A program made the translations under genes and the position numbers. 53,444 bases of DNA from Verrucomicrobiales bacterium. GTDB taxonomy: Bacteria > Verrucomicrobiota > Verrucomicrobiia > Verrucomicrobiales > SLCJ01. Shown here in pieces: positions 32,127-42,000 of this stretch (position 1 is its first letter; each line of letters starts with the position of its first letter). A model generated the notes under the pieces. That model made no database searches. It was not told the origin of the DNA and worked only from the letters and a program-made list of their open reading frames with translations. The DNA lies in NCBI GenBank assembly GCA_024636835.1, contig JAGXGH010000054.1:1-53444 (forward strand), given 5' to 3'.

Positions 32127-33470
32127 TTAATAATTATACGGTTCGCGCATTTTGCGATCCATCATCGCCACCTGTTCTGCGGTGCCTCCCACAATCATTT
32201 CCTTTTCAGGATCCCACTTCAGGGACTTACCTGAGCGGATCACAATGTCTCCGAGATGGCTGATGGTGTCGCTGCGAATTGCCCCTTCCAATGGATTGAT
32301 GGTCGGCTTGCGGCTTCTCATGCAATCGACGAAATTCTGACTTTGGCTCGTGCTCTCATAGGCTCGCTCATAGCTTGGATCCAGTGTTACCTTTTGAGGG
32401 TTTACAAACTCTCCATCCTTAAACAAATAACAACCACCCCTCGAGTAGCTCACCCAACCTTTGGTTCCGTGGAATGTGGTTCCATTCTCTTTGAAGGCAC
32501 GATGATACTTCATCACATCTTCCTTAATGACATCAGCCGACGCAAACCTGACCTTAATGCCATTGGCATAACTGAAATTTAAATCCCACGTGCGCACCGT
32601 GTCATAGGCCACACCCTCAGGCGGCAAGGTTCCTGTGCCACTCATCTCCACAGGACCAGTATCATCCGTGTCCAATCCCCACTGAAGAATATCCAAGGGA
32701 TGCGCTCCCCATCCTGCGATAAAACCAATCGCATGATCATAGCAGTGCCAGGAGCCTTCCATTGAGAACACTTCTGGACTGTAAGGACGAAGCGGGGACG
32801 GCCCTTGGTAAAGGTCCATGTTTAAATCTTCGGGAACGGGCTGCCCCAATGTCTCCATGGTTCTGTCGCTCTCCGCAAGATGAGGAGACCAAACGTCTAC
32901 CTTGGTGATTTCACCAATATAGCCACTACGAGCGAGATCCACCGCCAACCTCGCCGATTTTTCTGATCGCTGCTGAGTGCCATATTGAAAAACAATATCT
33001 TTCCCCTCACACTCTTTGCGCAATTTCTTCGCCCAGTTGAGTGCAAGCCCCAAAGGCTTCTCCACATACATATCCTTGCCAGCCCGAGCCGCGGCAATCG
33101 CTACAGGCACATGCCAATGATCGGGAGTGGCGACGACAACCCCATCAATATCGTCACGTTGAAGAACTTCCCGAAAGTCCTGATATGGCTTGCAGACATC
33201 ACTTCCATATCCCGCGTTGAGTTTAGCGGCATAATCCTCAGCTTTCGAAAGAAACGTATCCGCAGCGGCAACGACCTGGACGCCTTCCATCTTACCAAAA
33301 TAGGCCCCGCCAATAACATTTCCACGACCACCACAGCCGATCGCCGCCAGCTTGATCACTTTTTCGGACGATTCCGTTGCGGCGCTCAATGAGCGGGGGA
33401 GAAAGAGGGGCAATGCAGCCGAGGCGATAGTCCCTTTGAGAAATTTTCTACGGCTGAATGAATTTTGCAT
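32127..33470 (-). CDS. Exported Gfo/Idh/MocA-family oxidoreductase
   Basis: Encodes 447 residues. A twin-arginine leader (SRRKFLKGTIASAALPLFL) indicates folded export with its cofactor. The Rossmann segment is IKLAAIGCGGRGNVIGG (about 40-56), followed by DGVVVATPDHWHVPVAIAAARAGKDMYVEKPL, where E-K-P is the family's catalytic-site lysine motif. The C-terminal part (GWGAHPLDILQWGLDTD, FHGTKGWVSYSRGG) matches exported Verrucomicrobia/Planctomycetes members. Such NAD(P)-dependent enzymes oxidise or reduce sugar rings. It follows the isomerase gene with a 51-base gap and precedes ThuA-PmoA. Confidence 0.92.
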   Translation of the reverse strand: MQNSFSRRKFLKGTIASAALPLFLPRSLSAATESSEKVIKLAAIGCGGRGNVIGGAYFGKMEGVQVVAAADTFLSKAEDYAAKLNAGYGSDVCKPYQDFREVLQRDDIDGVVVATPDHWHVPVAIAAARAGKDMYVEKPLGLALNWAKKLRKECEGKDIVFQYGTQQRSEKSARLAVDLARSGYIGEITKVDVWSPHLAESDRTMETLGQPVPEDLNMDLYQGPSPLRPYSPEVFSMEGSWHCYDHAIGFIAGWGAHPLDILQWGLDTDDTGPVEMSGTGTLPPEGVAYDTVRTWDLNFSYANGIKVRFASADVIKEDVMKYHRAFKENGTTFHGTKGWVSYSRGGCYLFKDGEFVNPQKVTLDPSYERAYESTSQSQNFVDCMRSRKPTINPLEGAIRSDTISHLGDIVIRSGKSLKWDPEKEMIVGGTAEQVAMMDRKMREPYNY

Positions 33471-33521
33471 AATGATTATTTGTTAAGATTTTACCAAGTC
33501 AGATGATAAGAGGTAACGCCA

Positions 33522-34376
33522 TTACGCACCCCAATTCCGCAATCTCTCGAGAGAAAGTTTCACGTTGTCGGCACCTGCGATTTCGAGGGTTGTGGCACCG
33601 TCGAAACCCACGGCTTTGAGTTCATTGACAATCTCTGGAATATCGATCACCCCATCGCCCAGTGGAATCACCGCCATGCCGCATCCATACATTGATCCAC
33701 GTTTTTCCTCCATCTCCGCGGGCATGTCTTTCCAGTGCACGTGTTTTATCCGTGCCCCAAAGGTCTTAATATAGTCCACCGGCTCCGCACCACCCAGCCA
33801 GCTGTTTCCGGTATCCAAACAGATCCCCACCGATTCCTCATGCCCCAGTCGATCGAGCACTTCGCCCATGGCATCGATGGAATCGGTGACGATACCGTGT
33901 GGCTCAATCAGCAACTCCACACCCAACTCCTCAGCCCATTGCAGTGGTGTTTGTAATTTCTCACAGATACTGAAAATCCGTTCCGCATGGGTGAGTTCTT
34001 CGCCGAATCGCGTTTTAGGATCGCCCTCCGTAGTGATCACATGCTTGATCCCCAAAAGCGCCGCCAGACGGATCGCCTTGATAATCTCCGCAGTGCCATA
34101 GGCATCCGGAGCTGTAGGATCGAGCAGATTGGCATGCGCACAAAACGCCGTCAGCTCTATCCCGGCAGCCTTGGCCATTTCTCGAATTTTTGCAGGATGG
34201 CTATCCAAGCTCACCGATGCGGAAAACCCATACTCCACACCCAGCATACCACCATTGTGGTTGTCTGTGATGTCCGCATACTGAATGCCCATTTCGGCAA
34301 TCGCCTCAAACTGACGCGCCATTCCGGTAAAAGGCTCAACCAAGGCAAAACAACCAATTGTCATCTCTTTATTCAT
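33522..34376 (-). CDS. Sugar phosphate isomerase/epimerase (xylose isomerase-like TIM barrel)
   Basis: Encodes about 284 residues. The family pattern is clear: EAIAEMGIQYADITDNHNG, MAKAAGIELTAFCAHANLL, LGIKHVITTEGDP, WAEELGVELLIEPHG (metal ligand Glu), VGICLDTGNSWLGG (Asp), IKHVHWKDMP (His) and ATTLEIAG (Glu). These enzymes interconvert or cleave sugars and keto-sugars. No signal peptide is seen, so it is cytoplasmic. The in-frame extension to 34556 would overlap the divergent AraC gene and lacks family similarity, so the start at 34376 is chosen. It is the first gene of a three-gene operon. Confidence 0.88.
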   Translation of the reverse strand: MNKEMTIGCFALVEPFTGMARQFEAIAEMGIQYADITDNHNGGMLGVEYGFSASVSLDSHPAKIREMAKAAGIELTAFCAHANLLDPTAPDAYGTAEIIKAIRLAALLGIKHVITTEGDPKTRFGEELTHAERIFSICEKLQTPLQWAEELGVELLIEPHGIVTDSIDAMGEVLDRLGHEESVGICLDTGNSWLGGAEPVDYIKTFGARIKHVHWKDMPAEMEEKRGSMYGCGMAVIPLGDGVIDIPEIVNELKAVGFDGATTLEIAGADNVKLSLERLRNWGA

Positions 34377-34486
34377 CATGCTGCGCAAATTAGCATCCCA
34401 ACCCACCGCTTGTCGTTCAGCCACCTTCAGTGAAAGATATTGAACATTTGGCTTCTCCAAAGAGTAAATCTTGATACGCTTCAGCC

Positions 34487-35506
34487 ATGGCTCAACCGCG
34501 CGCACCCATCTACCAGGAGCATGGGAAAACCTATCATGCGGATTCCTGTGAGCCACTCATTCACGCCGTTGATCAAGGCGACCTGGAACTGGCTGCACTG
34601 GGACGAGCCAACTACCCGGGCCGGCAAATCCCTGACAAGATCCTCCCGGGCCTTCGATCAGTAGGCTACTGGGATGCCATGCAAGAACAGCAGTGGGGCT
34701 TGCCATGGCACAGGAATGAGGGCATCGAATTGAGCTTTCTGGAAACTGGTCGCGTGGCATTTTCCATCGAGGACAAAGACTTATTCCTTGATCCCGGCTC
34801 GCTGGCAATCACCCGGCCGTGGCAACCGCATAAACTTGGCCGCCCCAATATCGGCATCGGTCGTTTATACTGGATCATTATCGACGTCGGTGTCCGCCAA
34901 CCTCACCAGGAATGGCGCTGGCCCGATTGGTTCATCATGATGCCGGAAGACCTGGCTGAGCTCACCGCCTTCCTGCGGGAAAATGAACAACCCGTCTGGC
35001 GAGCAAGCAAAGAGATCAGAGACTGCTTCAGCCAGATCGGCGAGGCCGTCAAGAACGACAAAAGTCCATCGCGTCTAGCCGTCTATGCCAACGAACTCTT
35101 TCTCCATCTGCTTGAACAGTTTCGCGATCAGAAGGTCTTCCGCAACAAATCCCTCACCGACGCCCAGCGCAGCGTTGAACTGTTCCTCGATTCACTACGG
35201 GGAAGCATCATGGAAGAATGGACCGTAGATTCCATGGCCGAGTGTTGCCGGCTTGGGGTGACTCGCTTCACTCATTACTGCCGTCAAATCACCAACCTCA
35301 CACCACAGCATTACTTGAACAAAGTGCGCCTCGACGCTGCCACCGAAATGCTAAAAAACTCACCCGAAAAATCCGTTACAGACATCGCCTTCGACTGCGG
35401 GTTTTCAACCAGCCAATACTTTGCCACAGCCTTCAGAAAGCAGCACCATGTGAGTCCTTCCCGCTATCGTAAGCTGCATGGCTTATCATCCCATGATCTC
35501 CCATAA
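34487..35506 (+). CDS. AraC-family transcriptional regulator
   Basis: Encodes 339 residues. The N-terminal cupin-type sensor half (about 55-150: WHRNEGIELSFLETGRVAFSIEDKDLFLDPGSLAITRPWQPHKLG) is of the sugar-binding AraC type. The C-terminal double helix-turn-helix (about 240-330: TVDSMAECCRLGVTRFTHYCRQITNLTPQHYLNKVRLDAATEML, SVTDIAFDCGFSTSQYFATAFRKQHHVSPSRYRK) is canonical. The gene is divergent from the isomerase operon with 110 bases between the starts, so it most likely controls that operon. A weak hairpin with an A-rich loop follows at 35520-35535. Confidence 0.93.
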   Translation: MAQPRAPIYQEHGKTYHADSCEPLIHAVDQGDLELAALGRANYPGRQIPDKILPGLRSVGYWDAMQEQQWGLPWHRNEGIELSFLETGRVAFSIEDKDLFLDPGSLAITRPWQPHKLGRPNIGIGRLYWIIIDVGVRQPHQEWRWPDWFIMMPEDLAELTAFLRENEQPVWRASKEIRDCFSQIGEAVKNDKSPSRLAVYANELFLHLLEQFRDQKVFRNKSLTDAQRSVELFLDSLRGSIMEEWTVDSMAECCRLGVTRFTHYCRQITNLTPQHYLNKVRLDAATEMLKNSPEKSVTDIAFDCGFSTSQYFATAFRKQHHVSPSRYRKLHGLSSHDLP

Positions 35507-35623
35507 TCTCACCACCTTGTCCTTATTAAAAAGGAAATAACCGTCCGCTTCGCAACGTGTAGCTATGAGCACACCCTGAAAGGGTTGGGGACACGACTGG
35601 AATCCATCTCAATAATACAAAGC

Positions 35624-36631
35624 ATGAAACGAATCACCACCATCTACTGCTTATCCGCCTTGCTCGCCCTTGCAGTGAATCCGAGCTACGGAGCGAAAAA
35701 GAACGCGCATAAAGCCTGGACGAATCCTGATACAGCGCTTCAAGAAGACCCTGATTTTGCGATCCAAGGGGAATACGGAAGTGCCGAGGCGGGTGCCGCA
35801 TTAGGAGTGCAGGTAGTAGCGCTCGGCGATGGCAAGTTCAACGCATACCTCCTCGAGGACGGCCTGCCAGGTCTGGGATGGACGCGTGAAAAAAGTCGCA
35901 CCGTTTTAGAAGGCGCGCGTGATGGCGACGCGGTTAAACTTTCACTCGCAGCCCCAAAGATCACCGCCTCGATACTCGATGGTAAACTGACTCTAACTGA
36001 CGAAAACGGAAAGACCTCCGTTTTGCCGCGCATCGAAAGAACCAGCCCGAGCTTGGGAGCAACACCACCTGAGGGCGCGGTGGTTCTCTTCGACGGAAGT
36101 TCCGCTGAAAAGTGGAAAAACGGCAAAGTCGAGAACGGCTACCTTCTCTCCACCGGATGCACCAGCAAACAGAAGTTCAACAGCTACAAGCTGCATCTTG
36201 AGTTCCGCACGCCCTACATGCCGACAGCTCGCGGCCAAGGCCGTGGCAACAGCGGCATCTATCATAGCGGTCGTTGGGAAACCCAAGTGCTCGATTCCTT
36301 TGGCCTCGAAGGCAAAGACAATGAAACCGGTGGCATTTATTCTATCTCCGAACCGCGCCTCAACATGTGCCTGCCTCCGCTCACGTGGCAAACTTACGAC
36401 GTCGATTTCACCGCCGCGAAGTTTGATGACGAAGGCAAGCGCACCGCCTGGCCGCGAATCACCGTGAAGCTTAATGGTGTGCTCGTGCATGAAGATCTGG
36501 AACTGAACAAGGACTTCACCACTGCGGCGCCCATGAAGGATCCGCTCACATCCCCTGAAGGTCCGGTGTTCATTCAAAACCACAACAACCCAGTGGTTTA
36601 CCGCAACATCTGGATTGTGCCCGGTAAGTAA
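35624..36631 (+). CDS. Exported DUF1080 (3-keto-disaccharide hydrolase-type) protein
   Basis: Encodes 335 residues from a start that gives a signal peptide (KRITTIYCLSALLALAVNP, cleavage near SYGA). The N-terminal part contains GAALGVQVVALGDGKFNAYLLEDGLPGLGW, often seen ahead of this domain. The DUF1080 jelly-roll covers about 140-333: VVLFDGSSAEKW, LHLEFRTPYMP, GNSGIYHSGRWETQVLDSFG, and EGPVFIQNHNNPVVYRNIWI. Members act on keto-sugars and related glycans outside the cytoplasm. Its position behind the AraC regulator and near the oxidoreductase operon fits one sugar-oxidation pathway. Hairpins at 36642-36692 follow the stop. Confidence 0.88.
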   Translation: MKRITTIYCLSALLALAVNPSYGAKKNAHKAWTNPDTALQEDPDFAIQGEYGSAEAGAALGVQVVALGDGKFNAYLLEDGLPGLGWTREKSRTVLEGARDGDAVKLSLAAPKITASILDGKLTLTDENGKTSVLPRIERTSPSLGATPPEGAVVLFDGSSAEKWKNGKVENGYLLSTGCTSKQKFNSYKLHLEFRTPYMPTARGQGRGNSGIYHSGRWETQVLDSFGLEGKDNETGGIYSISEPRLNMCLPPLTWQTYDVDFTAAKFDDEGKRTAWPRITVKLNGVLVHEDLELNKDFTTAAPMKDPLTSPEGPVFIQNHNNPVVYRNIWIVPGK

Positions 36632-36641
36632 TCGCTTCATA

Positions 36642-36692
36642 GCGCCAACGGCGCGCTTCCCTCAAGGAGCGCGGGCGTCTCGCCCGTTTGAG
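36642..36692 (+). repeat. Two hairpins after the DUF1080 gene
   Basis: GCGCC-AAC-GGCGC (36642-36654) is followed by an outer CTCAA/TTGAG stem enclosing CGGGCG-TCT-CGCCCG (36661-36692). They may act as a terminator or belong to the GC-rich dispersed repeats of this group of bacteria. Confidence 0.5.
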
Positions 36693-36766
36693 CGGTGACC
36701 AATGTTCTCTCCAACTCCCGAAAAAACTCAATTCAGAAATATTTATATTTATTCATGACGATCATC

Positions 36767-36970
36767 ATGAAATCACTTCTCCTCTCTTGCCTACTGCTTC
36801 TCGGTGCCCACCTGGCAAACGCCCAGCCACCCAACATCATCCTCATTTACATGGATGACATGGGCTACGGCGATATTGGTTGTTTTGGCTCCACCAAGAA
36901 CAGAACACCAGTCATCGATAATATGGCCAAGGAGGGCATACGCTTCACGGATTTCTATGTCACCAGTACA
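36767..36970 (+). pseudogene. Sulfatase, truncated by a RAYT element
   Basis: About 68 codons remain. A signal peptide ([19 protein letters not shown]) precedes the N-terminal sulfatase motif [21 protein letters not shown], with the metal-binding Asp pair, and RFTDFYVTS. Family members continue with the C/S-x-P-x-R formylglycine motif a few residues later; that motif is missing because the frame enters the RAYT inverted repeat and stops at 36997. I found no downstream half on the far side of the element, so the rest was deleted. An intact copy would have been an exported sulfatase for sulfated polysaccharides. Confidence 0.85.
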
Positions 36971-38092
36971 AAAAAAGACGTCAGGTCAAACATTTAAACA
37001 TTCATCCTGAAGCTTCTTGAAGGCCTGCCTTATCTCAGTGTCATTTTTCGTCGCACGCCGTGAGTTCGCTATTGACCGGCTCACTGCGCTCGGTGCTCCC
37101 ATACTAAGTCTAGCACTCAACCACGAGTTACTCGCCAGATTCCGTTGCCGCACCAATAACGCTGCAAGTCCCTTGCGCCAGTCCCCCTTAGGCAATTCTT
37201 CCCAATGACTTCGCGACAGTCCAAATACCCGCTGTGCAGCCTCAACAATACGCGTTGCCGCGCTCTCCTTTTCCACGATTGTCTGTGGTCCGTTGAAGCT
37301 AGTCGCGAATCTCCTCATACCATCTCGCTCTCCAATCTTCGTTTGCTCCTCAAGGATCGACAACAGCTTCTCCCGCATCGCCTCGGACCCGAAATACCAA
37401 CCTCGACGCAAAGTCGATTGCAAGCTTTGTCCATCGGGGAGTTCCAGTCCGGCAACCTTGTATTCACTCCAATCAAAACTGTGTTCCAAGTCCTCTATAT
37501 ACCGACGCCTCCCCCCACTGTCATCGCGGTATCCCTTAGCCTCCAAACCAACTGACACGGTGATCCACTTACGGCGTTTGCGCTTTGGCGCTACATAGTC
37601 CGCAAGACTGCTCCAGCGATACGCCTCGATACCATCTCTGCGACTTACCAACCCAGCCCGCACTGGATTCAAATGAATGTAGTCCAGCAATGAGCCTAGG
37701 TATTCTCCCTCCTCTACCGGTTTGGCCTTGTAGCGATCACCAAACAATCGCCCCCACTGACGATGGCGCGCATTAAAGCGTTTCGTCCAAGTCGCTTGAA
37801 ACCACTGCATCCCTGCAACGAGGTTCCCCAATGGCGTGCCTAATAAAAGATGATAGTGATTGCCCATTAGTGTGTAGGCAATCAACTCGAATTCATACAT
37901 TCCTACCGCCTCCATAAGCGTTCGCTCGAAATTTATACGGTCTTCGTCATCAAGCACGATCGGTTCACGCCGATTTCCACGTGCCATCACGTGATACAAC
38001 GCGCCTGGATACTCAACTCGTCGATCTCTCGCCATTCCTCAAAATAGAGCATCCCCTCATCACATGTCAAAATGTTTGACCTGACGTTTTTT
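36970..38092 (-). mobile_element. RAYT element bounded by inverted repeats
   Basis: CGTCAGGTCAAACATTT at 36979-36995 and its exact complement at 38069-38085 flank the transposase gene, each with an outer run of A or T. The right end also forms a tight hairpin, GTCAAA-ATG-TTTGAC (38066-38080). The element interrupts a sulfatase gene. Y1-type (HUH) transposases recognise such hairpin ends as single strands. Confidence 0.8.
36986..38035 (-). CDS. REP-associated tyrosine transposase (RAYT, IS200-like Y1)
   Basis: Encodes 349 residues, longer than IS200 TnpA and typical of the extended RAYT type. Landmarks: [34 protein letters not shown] (N-terminal), [12 protein letters not shown] with the H-x-H metal motif (about 58-68), and [15 protein letters not shown] with the catalytic tyrosine (about 114-128). 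The C-terminal extension ([39 protein letters not shown]) resembles a DNA-binding helix-turn-helix module. The stop codon lies inside the left inverted repeat. RAYTs nick single-stranded hairpins and are linked to REP dispersal. Confidence 0.93.
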   Translation of the reverse strand: MARDRRVEYPGALYHVMARGNRREPIVLDDEDRINFERTLMEAVGMYEFELIAYTLMGNHYHLLLGTPLGNLVAGMQWFQATWTKRFNARHRQWGRLFGDRYKAKPVEEGEYLGSLLDYIHLNPVRAGLVSRRDGIEAYRWSSLADYVAPKRKRRKWITVSVGLEAKGYRDDSGGRRRYIEDLEHSFDWSEYKVAGLELPDGQSLQSTLRRGWYFGSEAMREKLLSILEEQTKIGERDGMRRFATSFNGPQTIVEKESAATRIVEAAQRVFGLSRSHWEELPKGDWRKGLAALLVRQRNLASNSWLSARLSMGAPSAVSRSIANSRRATKNDTEIRQAFKKLQDECLNV

Positions 38093-38217
38093 CTCGCTTT
38101 GGTCAGCCAAAGCGAAGCCCCTGTATCCTGGCAGACTGGTCGGACCTGGAATGCACTAATAAAAGGTTGCACCGGGTTGGAGTGGAGACTTAGGGTTATT
38201 TTTGTATATTTGAGACG

Positions 38218-38868
38218 ATGAAAAATCTAGTTTTGGTTCTATCGCTTGCAGCAGTTATCGGAATCAGCACTTGGTTTTTCCTGAAATCAGATGCGGACGC
38301 GTATAAAACCGCTCCCCCCCCCGTCTTGACGGATTCTTCCAAGGGCTCGGGAGAGGTAAAGCCGAGAGATCCGAGCCAACGGCAGGCCGAAAGAGTGAGA
38401 GAGTCTGGTGAATCCGCAATACCACAATCCGAGGCCTCGTCAGGTGAGGATCTGGCGTCCCCTCCGGCACCGCAGGGCGATAGCGACCGAATCTCGAATA
38501 TCATCGGTAATGAGGCTTTGGACTTCGATGAGGTCGTTGCACAGCTTGTGGATCTGCTTCCAGACCTGGGAGAGGACGATCAGGTTGAAGCCGCTCATCA
38601 CATCGTAAATTTGTTGGACGACGACGCCGTTGTTGAGTTTGCACCGCTTCTTATTGATAACAGGCTTCCTGCTCCTGCGCTGGAGGTGATATATCCCGAT
38701 TTGCTCAACCGCCCGCATCCCGTGGGCATGCCAATCCTCGCTGCGATTGCCGACCAGCCTGAGAATCCGATAAAGGAAGATGCCATCGCGACTCTTGAGT
38801 TTCTCTACGGTAATCCGCCCGCTCAGACAACGTGGCAAGCTTGGGTCGAGCGGAAGCTGGCCGAATAA
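38218..38868 (+). CDS. Small exported or membrane-anchored protein, unknown
   Basis: Encodes 216 residues. One hydrophobic segment at residues 4-20 (LVLVLSLAAVIGISTWFF) acts as signal anchor. A proline/serine-rich low-complexity linker follows (about 28-90: APPPVLTDSSKGSGEVKPRD, SEASSGEDLASPPAPQGD). The C-terminal domain (about 92-216) is helical with HEAT-like appearance: DFDEVVAQLVDLLPDLGEDDQVEAAHHIVNLLDDDAVVEF, ILAAIADQPENPIKEDAIATLEFLYG. No named family. It stands alone after the RAYT element, and a short hairpin (TACCGG-AAC-CCGGTA, 38869-38883) directly after its stop may be its terminator. Confidence 0.8.
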   Translation: MKNLVLVLSLAAVIGISTWFFLKSDADAYKTAPPPVLTDSSKGSGEVKPRDPSQRQAERVRESGESAIPQSEASSGEDLASPPAPQGDSDRISNIIGNEALDFDEVVAQLVDLLPDLGEDDQVEAAHHIVNLLDDDAVVEFAPLLIDNRLPAPALEVIYPDLLNRPHPVGMPILAAIADQPENPIKEDAIATLEFLYGNPPAQTTWQAWVERKLAE

Positions 38869-38883
38869 TACCGGAACCCGGTA
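38869..38883 (+). terminator. Possible terminator hairpin
   Basis: A perfect 6-bp stem TACCGG/CCGGTA with loop AAC lies directly after the stop of the small exported protein. Only a short T-containing stretch follows (AAGGTTTAT), so strength is uncertain. Confidence 0.4.
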
Positions 38884-39054
38884 AGGTTTATACGCGAAGT
38901 GGGCTGGGAACGCTGACTCTATCGATGTATGCCCGCGTCGAACGATCTAAAGGTTATTTGAATTTGGTAATGATCTGACGCGTAGTGCGCTCTCAGACTA
39001 GTTGGAACGGGGAATGTGCGCGGAGAATAGTCAGGTTTTTATTCGAAACTGGTA

Positions 39055-42000
39055 TTAGTTTTCCAGCTCGATTCCCATGGTCTGGTAGGAACCTTTCACG
39101 CCTCCGGCAATGGGGATTTTCACGAGTCCCTGGCCGATCAGCACTCCGAACGATTCGTCTTGAAGAAACACGCCGCTCATGGTGGATGCCGTTGCGGGCG
39201 CGGGTAGTCTCAATCTACCGCTGAAGATGCCTCTGGTGCCGAGTGCTCGGCCGGTGAAGGGCACGGCGTTGGTGGGGGCGACGCCCAGGAGGCGGAGGTT
39301 GTCCCGCAGGCTCAGGCGGGCGGGCATGACGTCCGCTGTGGGTGCGAAGTAGGTGACGTTGATGCCACGGAAGGTCAATCCAAGCGCTTGGGCGAGGGCT
39401 TCAGCTCGGGGGACCGAATACCAGCGGCTCGTGTTCGCGTTGAGATCGAAAGGACCGAAGCCGTTGGGATACGAGGTGGCAGTGGCGTCAAGCACGCGTG
39501 CCCATTTCAGACCGGTGGTGGCGGACTCAGTGGCCGGACTGCGCCCTGGGACATTGAGGGTGCCGATGTCAATGATGCCTCCGAAGTAGGAGGGTTTATT
39601 TTTGTAAGGCGTGAGCCAGACGACGGCTTGATTTGTCTGCGAGAGGCAGAGCGAGCTGGTGAAGGCCTGGGCATCTCCGAGCAGGCCAGAGAGCGGGATG
39701 AGGGCCTTGGAGTTGACCTTGCCTCTGGCGTAACCAATGCCTCCAGGCGTTGTCGTGCGATCACCGGCGGTGTAGGGTGGGAAGGACAGGGTCAACGCGG
39801 GATTTCCACCGGGGATGCGAGCGGCTTTGGCCAGCCGGAAGCCGCGTGCCGTCACACTGGACACGGGATTGGTAGCACCTGTGACGAGATCGGAGTCGTT
39901 GCTGATCACCAGGGAGTAGGACACGGCGGGGAATTTCCGAAACGCCGGAAAAACAACGCTCACGTTCAGAGGCGAGGCACCGGGCGTAATGCGGCCTCTG
40001 GCAATGCGTCGCCTTTCACCGAGACGCTGCAGCGTGGCAGTGTAGGCGGGATTCGGGGTCCTGGTGCTCGGGCTGGAAATGGTGAGCTTGAGCTTGCCGA
40101 CAGGCAGGCCTCCATCTTCGAGCAGGACTTCGTAACTGCCCGCAGGGCGGTAGGGTTCCAGAGCAAGATCCAGCAGCAGAGCGTGCAGCACTCGTCTGCC
40201 TTGTTTGATCTTGATCACCACGCCACTGTGGCGACCAAGGCCAAGCACAGTACCGCTGACGAGGCCGGTGGTGCGGTCGAATCTGACACCGGGGGGCAGA
40301 CCGGTGACGGCCAGAGTCTGACCAAGAGGCATCGGGTAGAAGATCGCCGCGAGGTCAAAACTAACGACATCGCCGACATAAAAACGCGAGGGCAGATTGC
40401 CGAGCAGGAATTCCTGGAGATCAGAGAAGCCGTTGCCGTTGCTATCGGTGGTCGCGGGCAGCCGGGTGACGTAGATGTCGTAGGTCTTGGTGGTGCTGGC
40501 GTCGTGGGATGTGACGACGACTTTGATTGTCTGATTTCCCAATGCCAGTGCGATCGGATCACTCGCCGTCCCCGAGGGGACCGGTGAGCCGTCCACTGTG
40601 ATGGTGGAGGAAGGGTCGACGGCGGTGGGAGTGAAAGTGGCGGTATCGATGAGGTAACCCACATCGATGGAGAACCACCCCGATGCCGGGACAGCCCTGT
40701 CAAAGGCACCCATCGAGGTAATGAGATCTTTCAGGTCGGCGTTGCTGATGTCAGCCTCATAGGCGCCGATGTCCGCCACCCCGGAAATAGGAAACCCGCG
40801 CTGATCGGCGCTGTCCGCAGTGCCGATGGCGGCATTGATCGCAGGGCTGCCATTGAGCAGGGCGTGAGTGCGGGTGGGGCCGCCATTGTCGGCGAGGGGG
40901 GCAAGCAGCGGGGCCGGGTTGACGATGTCATCGCCGGTGAGTCCGGTGACAGCCGAGTCGTCGCCAATGAGATTGGCGCCGAGGCTGGTGAACTGGCTGC
41001 TGTCCGAGGAAATGTCCGCGCTGCTGAAATCGCCGTCGGTATTGCCGGCGACAATGCAATTGTTGATTGTGAGCGACGGACCTGAACTATAGTGGTTGTA
41101 AATGCCGGGGCCGCTGTTAAAGCTCGACGTATTGGCGGTGACGGTGCAATGATTCAACACCGCTGTCGATTGGTTGAAAATACCGCCTCCCCAGGTGGCG
41201 CTGTTGCCGGAGATGGTGCAACGGGTGAGCGTGAGGGTGGACGGTTCCAAGGAACCTACCTTCTGGTGGTAAATGGCCCCACCTGAATTGTTCGCGGTGT
41301 TTCCATGGATGGTGACGCCATGGAGATCGAGACGGCCCCGGTTGTAGATGGCGCCTCCGTGTCCTTCGACCCCGTCCCCGTTCGCGAATCCCCCGGTGAG
41401 GGTCAGATTTCGGAGGGAGAGATACCGTGTATAGGCGACCTCCAGGATGCGGGATGCCTGGTTGCCGTTAATGGTGATGCCTTCCGGCAAACCGGACGCA
41501 TCGATGGCGATGTCGGACTCGGCGAGCAATTGGGTTCCGCCCAGTGTGATGGTCTGGCCGGAAAGGCTCGGGTGAAAAACGATGCCCGAGGCGTTCGCTC
41601 CGGCGGCATCGCGCAGGGCTTCACGCAGGGAGAGATTGGGACCGGCGGGGACATCCAGTTCATCCAGCAAGGTGTTGACGGTGAGCGCCGAGGTTTCAAA
41701 AGCCCCGATGTCGGCCACTCCCACGACATCGACGCCTCGCTGATCCTGAGAGCTGGTGCTGCCGGTGGAACTGCCGATGGCGACGCTGCCGATTTGCAAG
41801 GCCATGGTCCGGGTGAGTCCACCGTTGTCCGCCAGTGGATTCAGGCGCGGGAGAACGGGTGCGGCACTGGTGCCGATGAGAATGCCATCAGCAGGGAAAT
41901 CCGCGGCGACATTGGTGTTCTTGCCGACGATATTTTTTCCTGAGACATTGATGTTGGGCGGGACGAGGCCCGGCCCAAAGTCGACGCCAATGCCATTGTC

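Noticed and set aside
34377..34556. N-terminal extension of the isomerase
   Set aside because: It overlaps the start of the divergent AraC gene and has no similarity to TIM-barrel isomerases.
38093..38217. Downstream half of the interrupted sulfatase to the right of the RAYT
   Set aside because: All three frames were read for the C/S-x-P-x-R motif and following sulfatase sequence; none is present.
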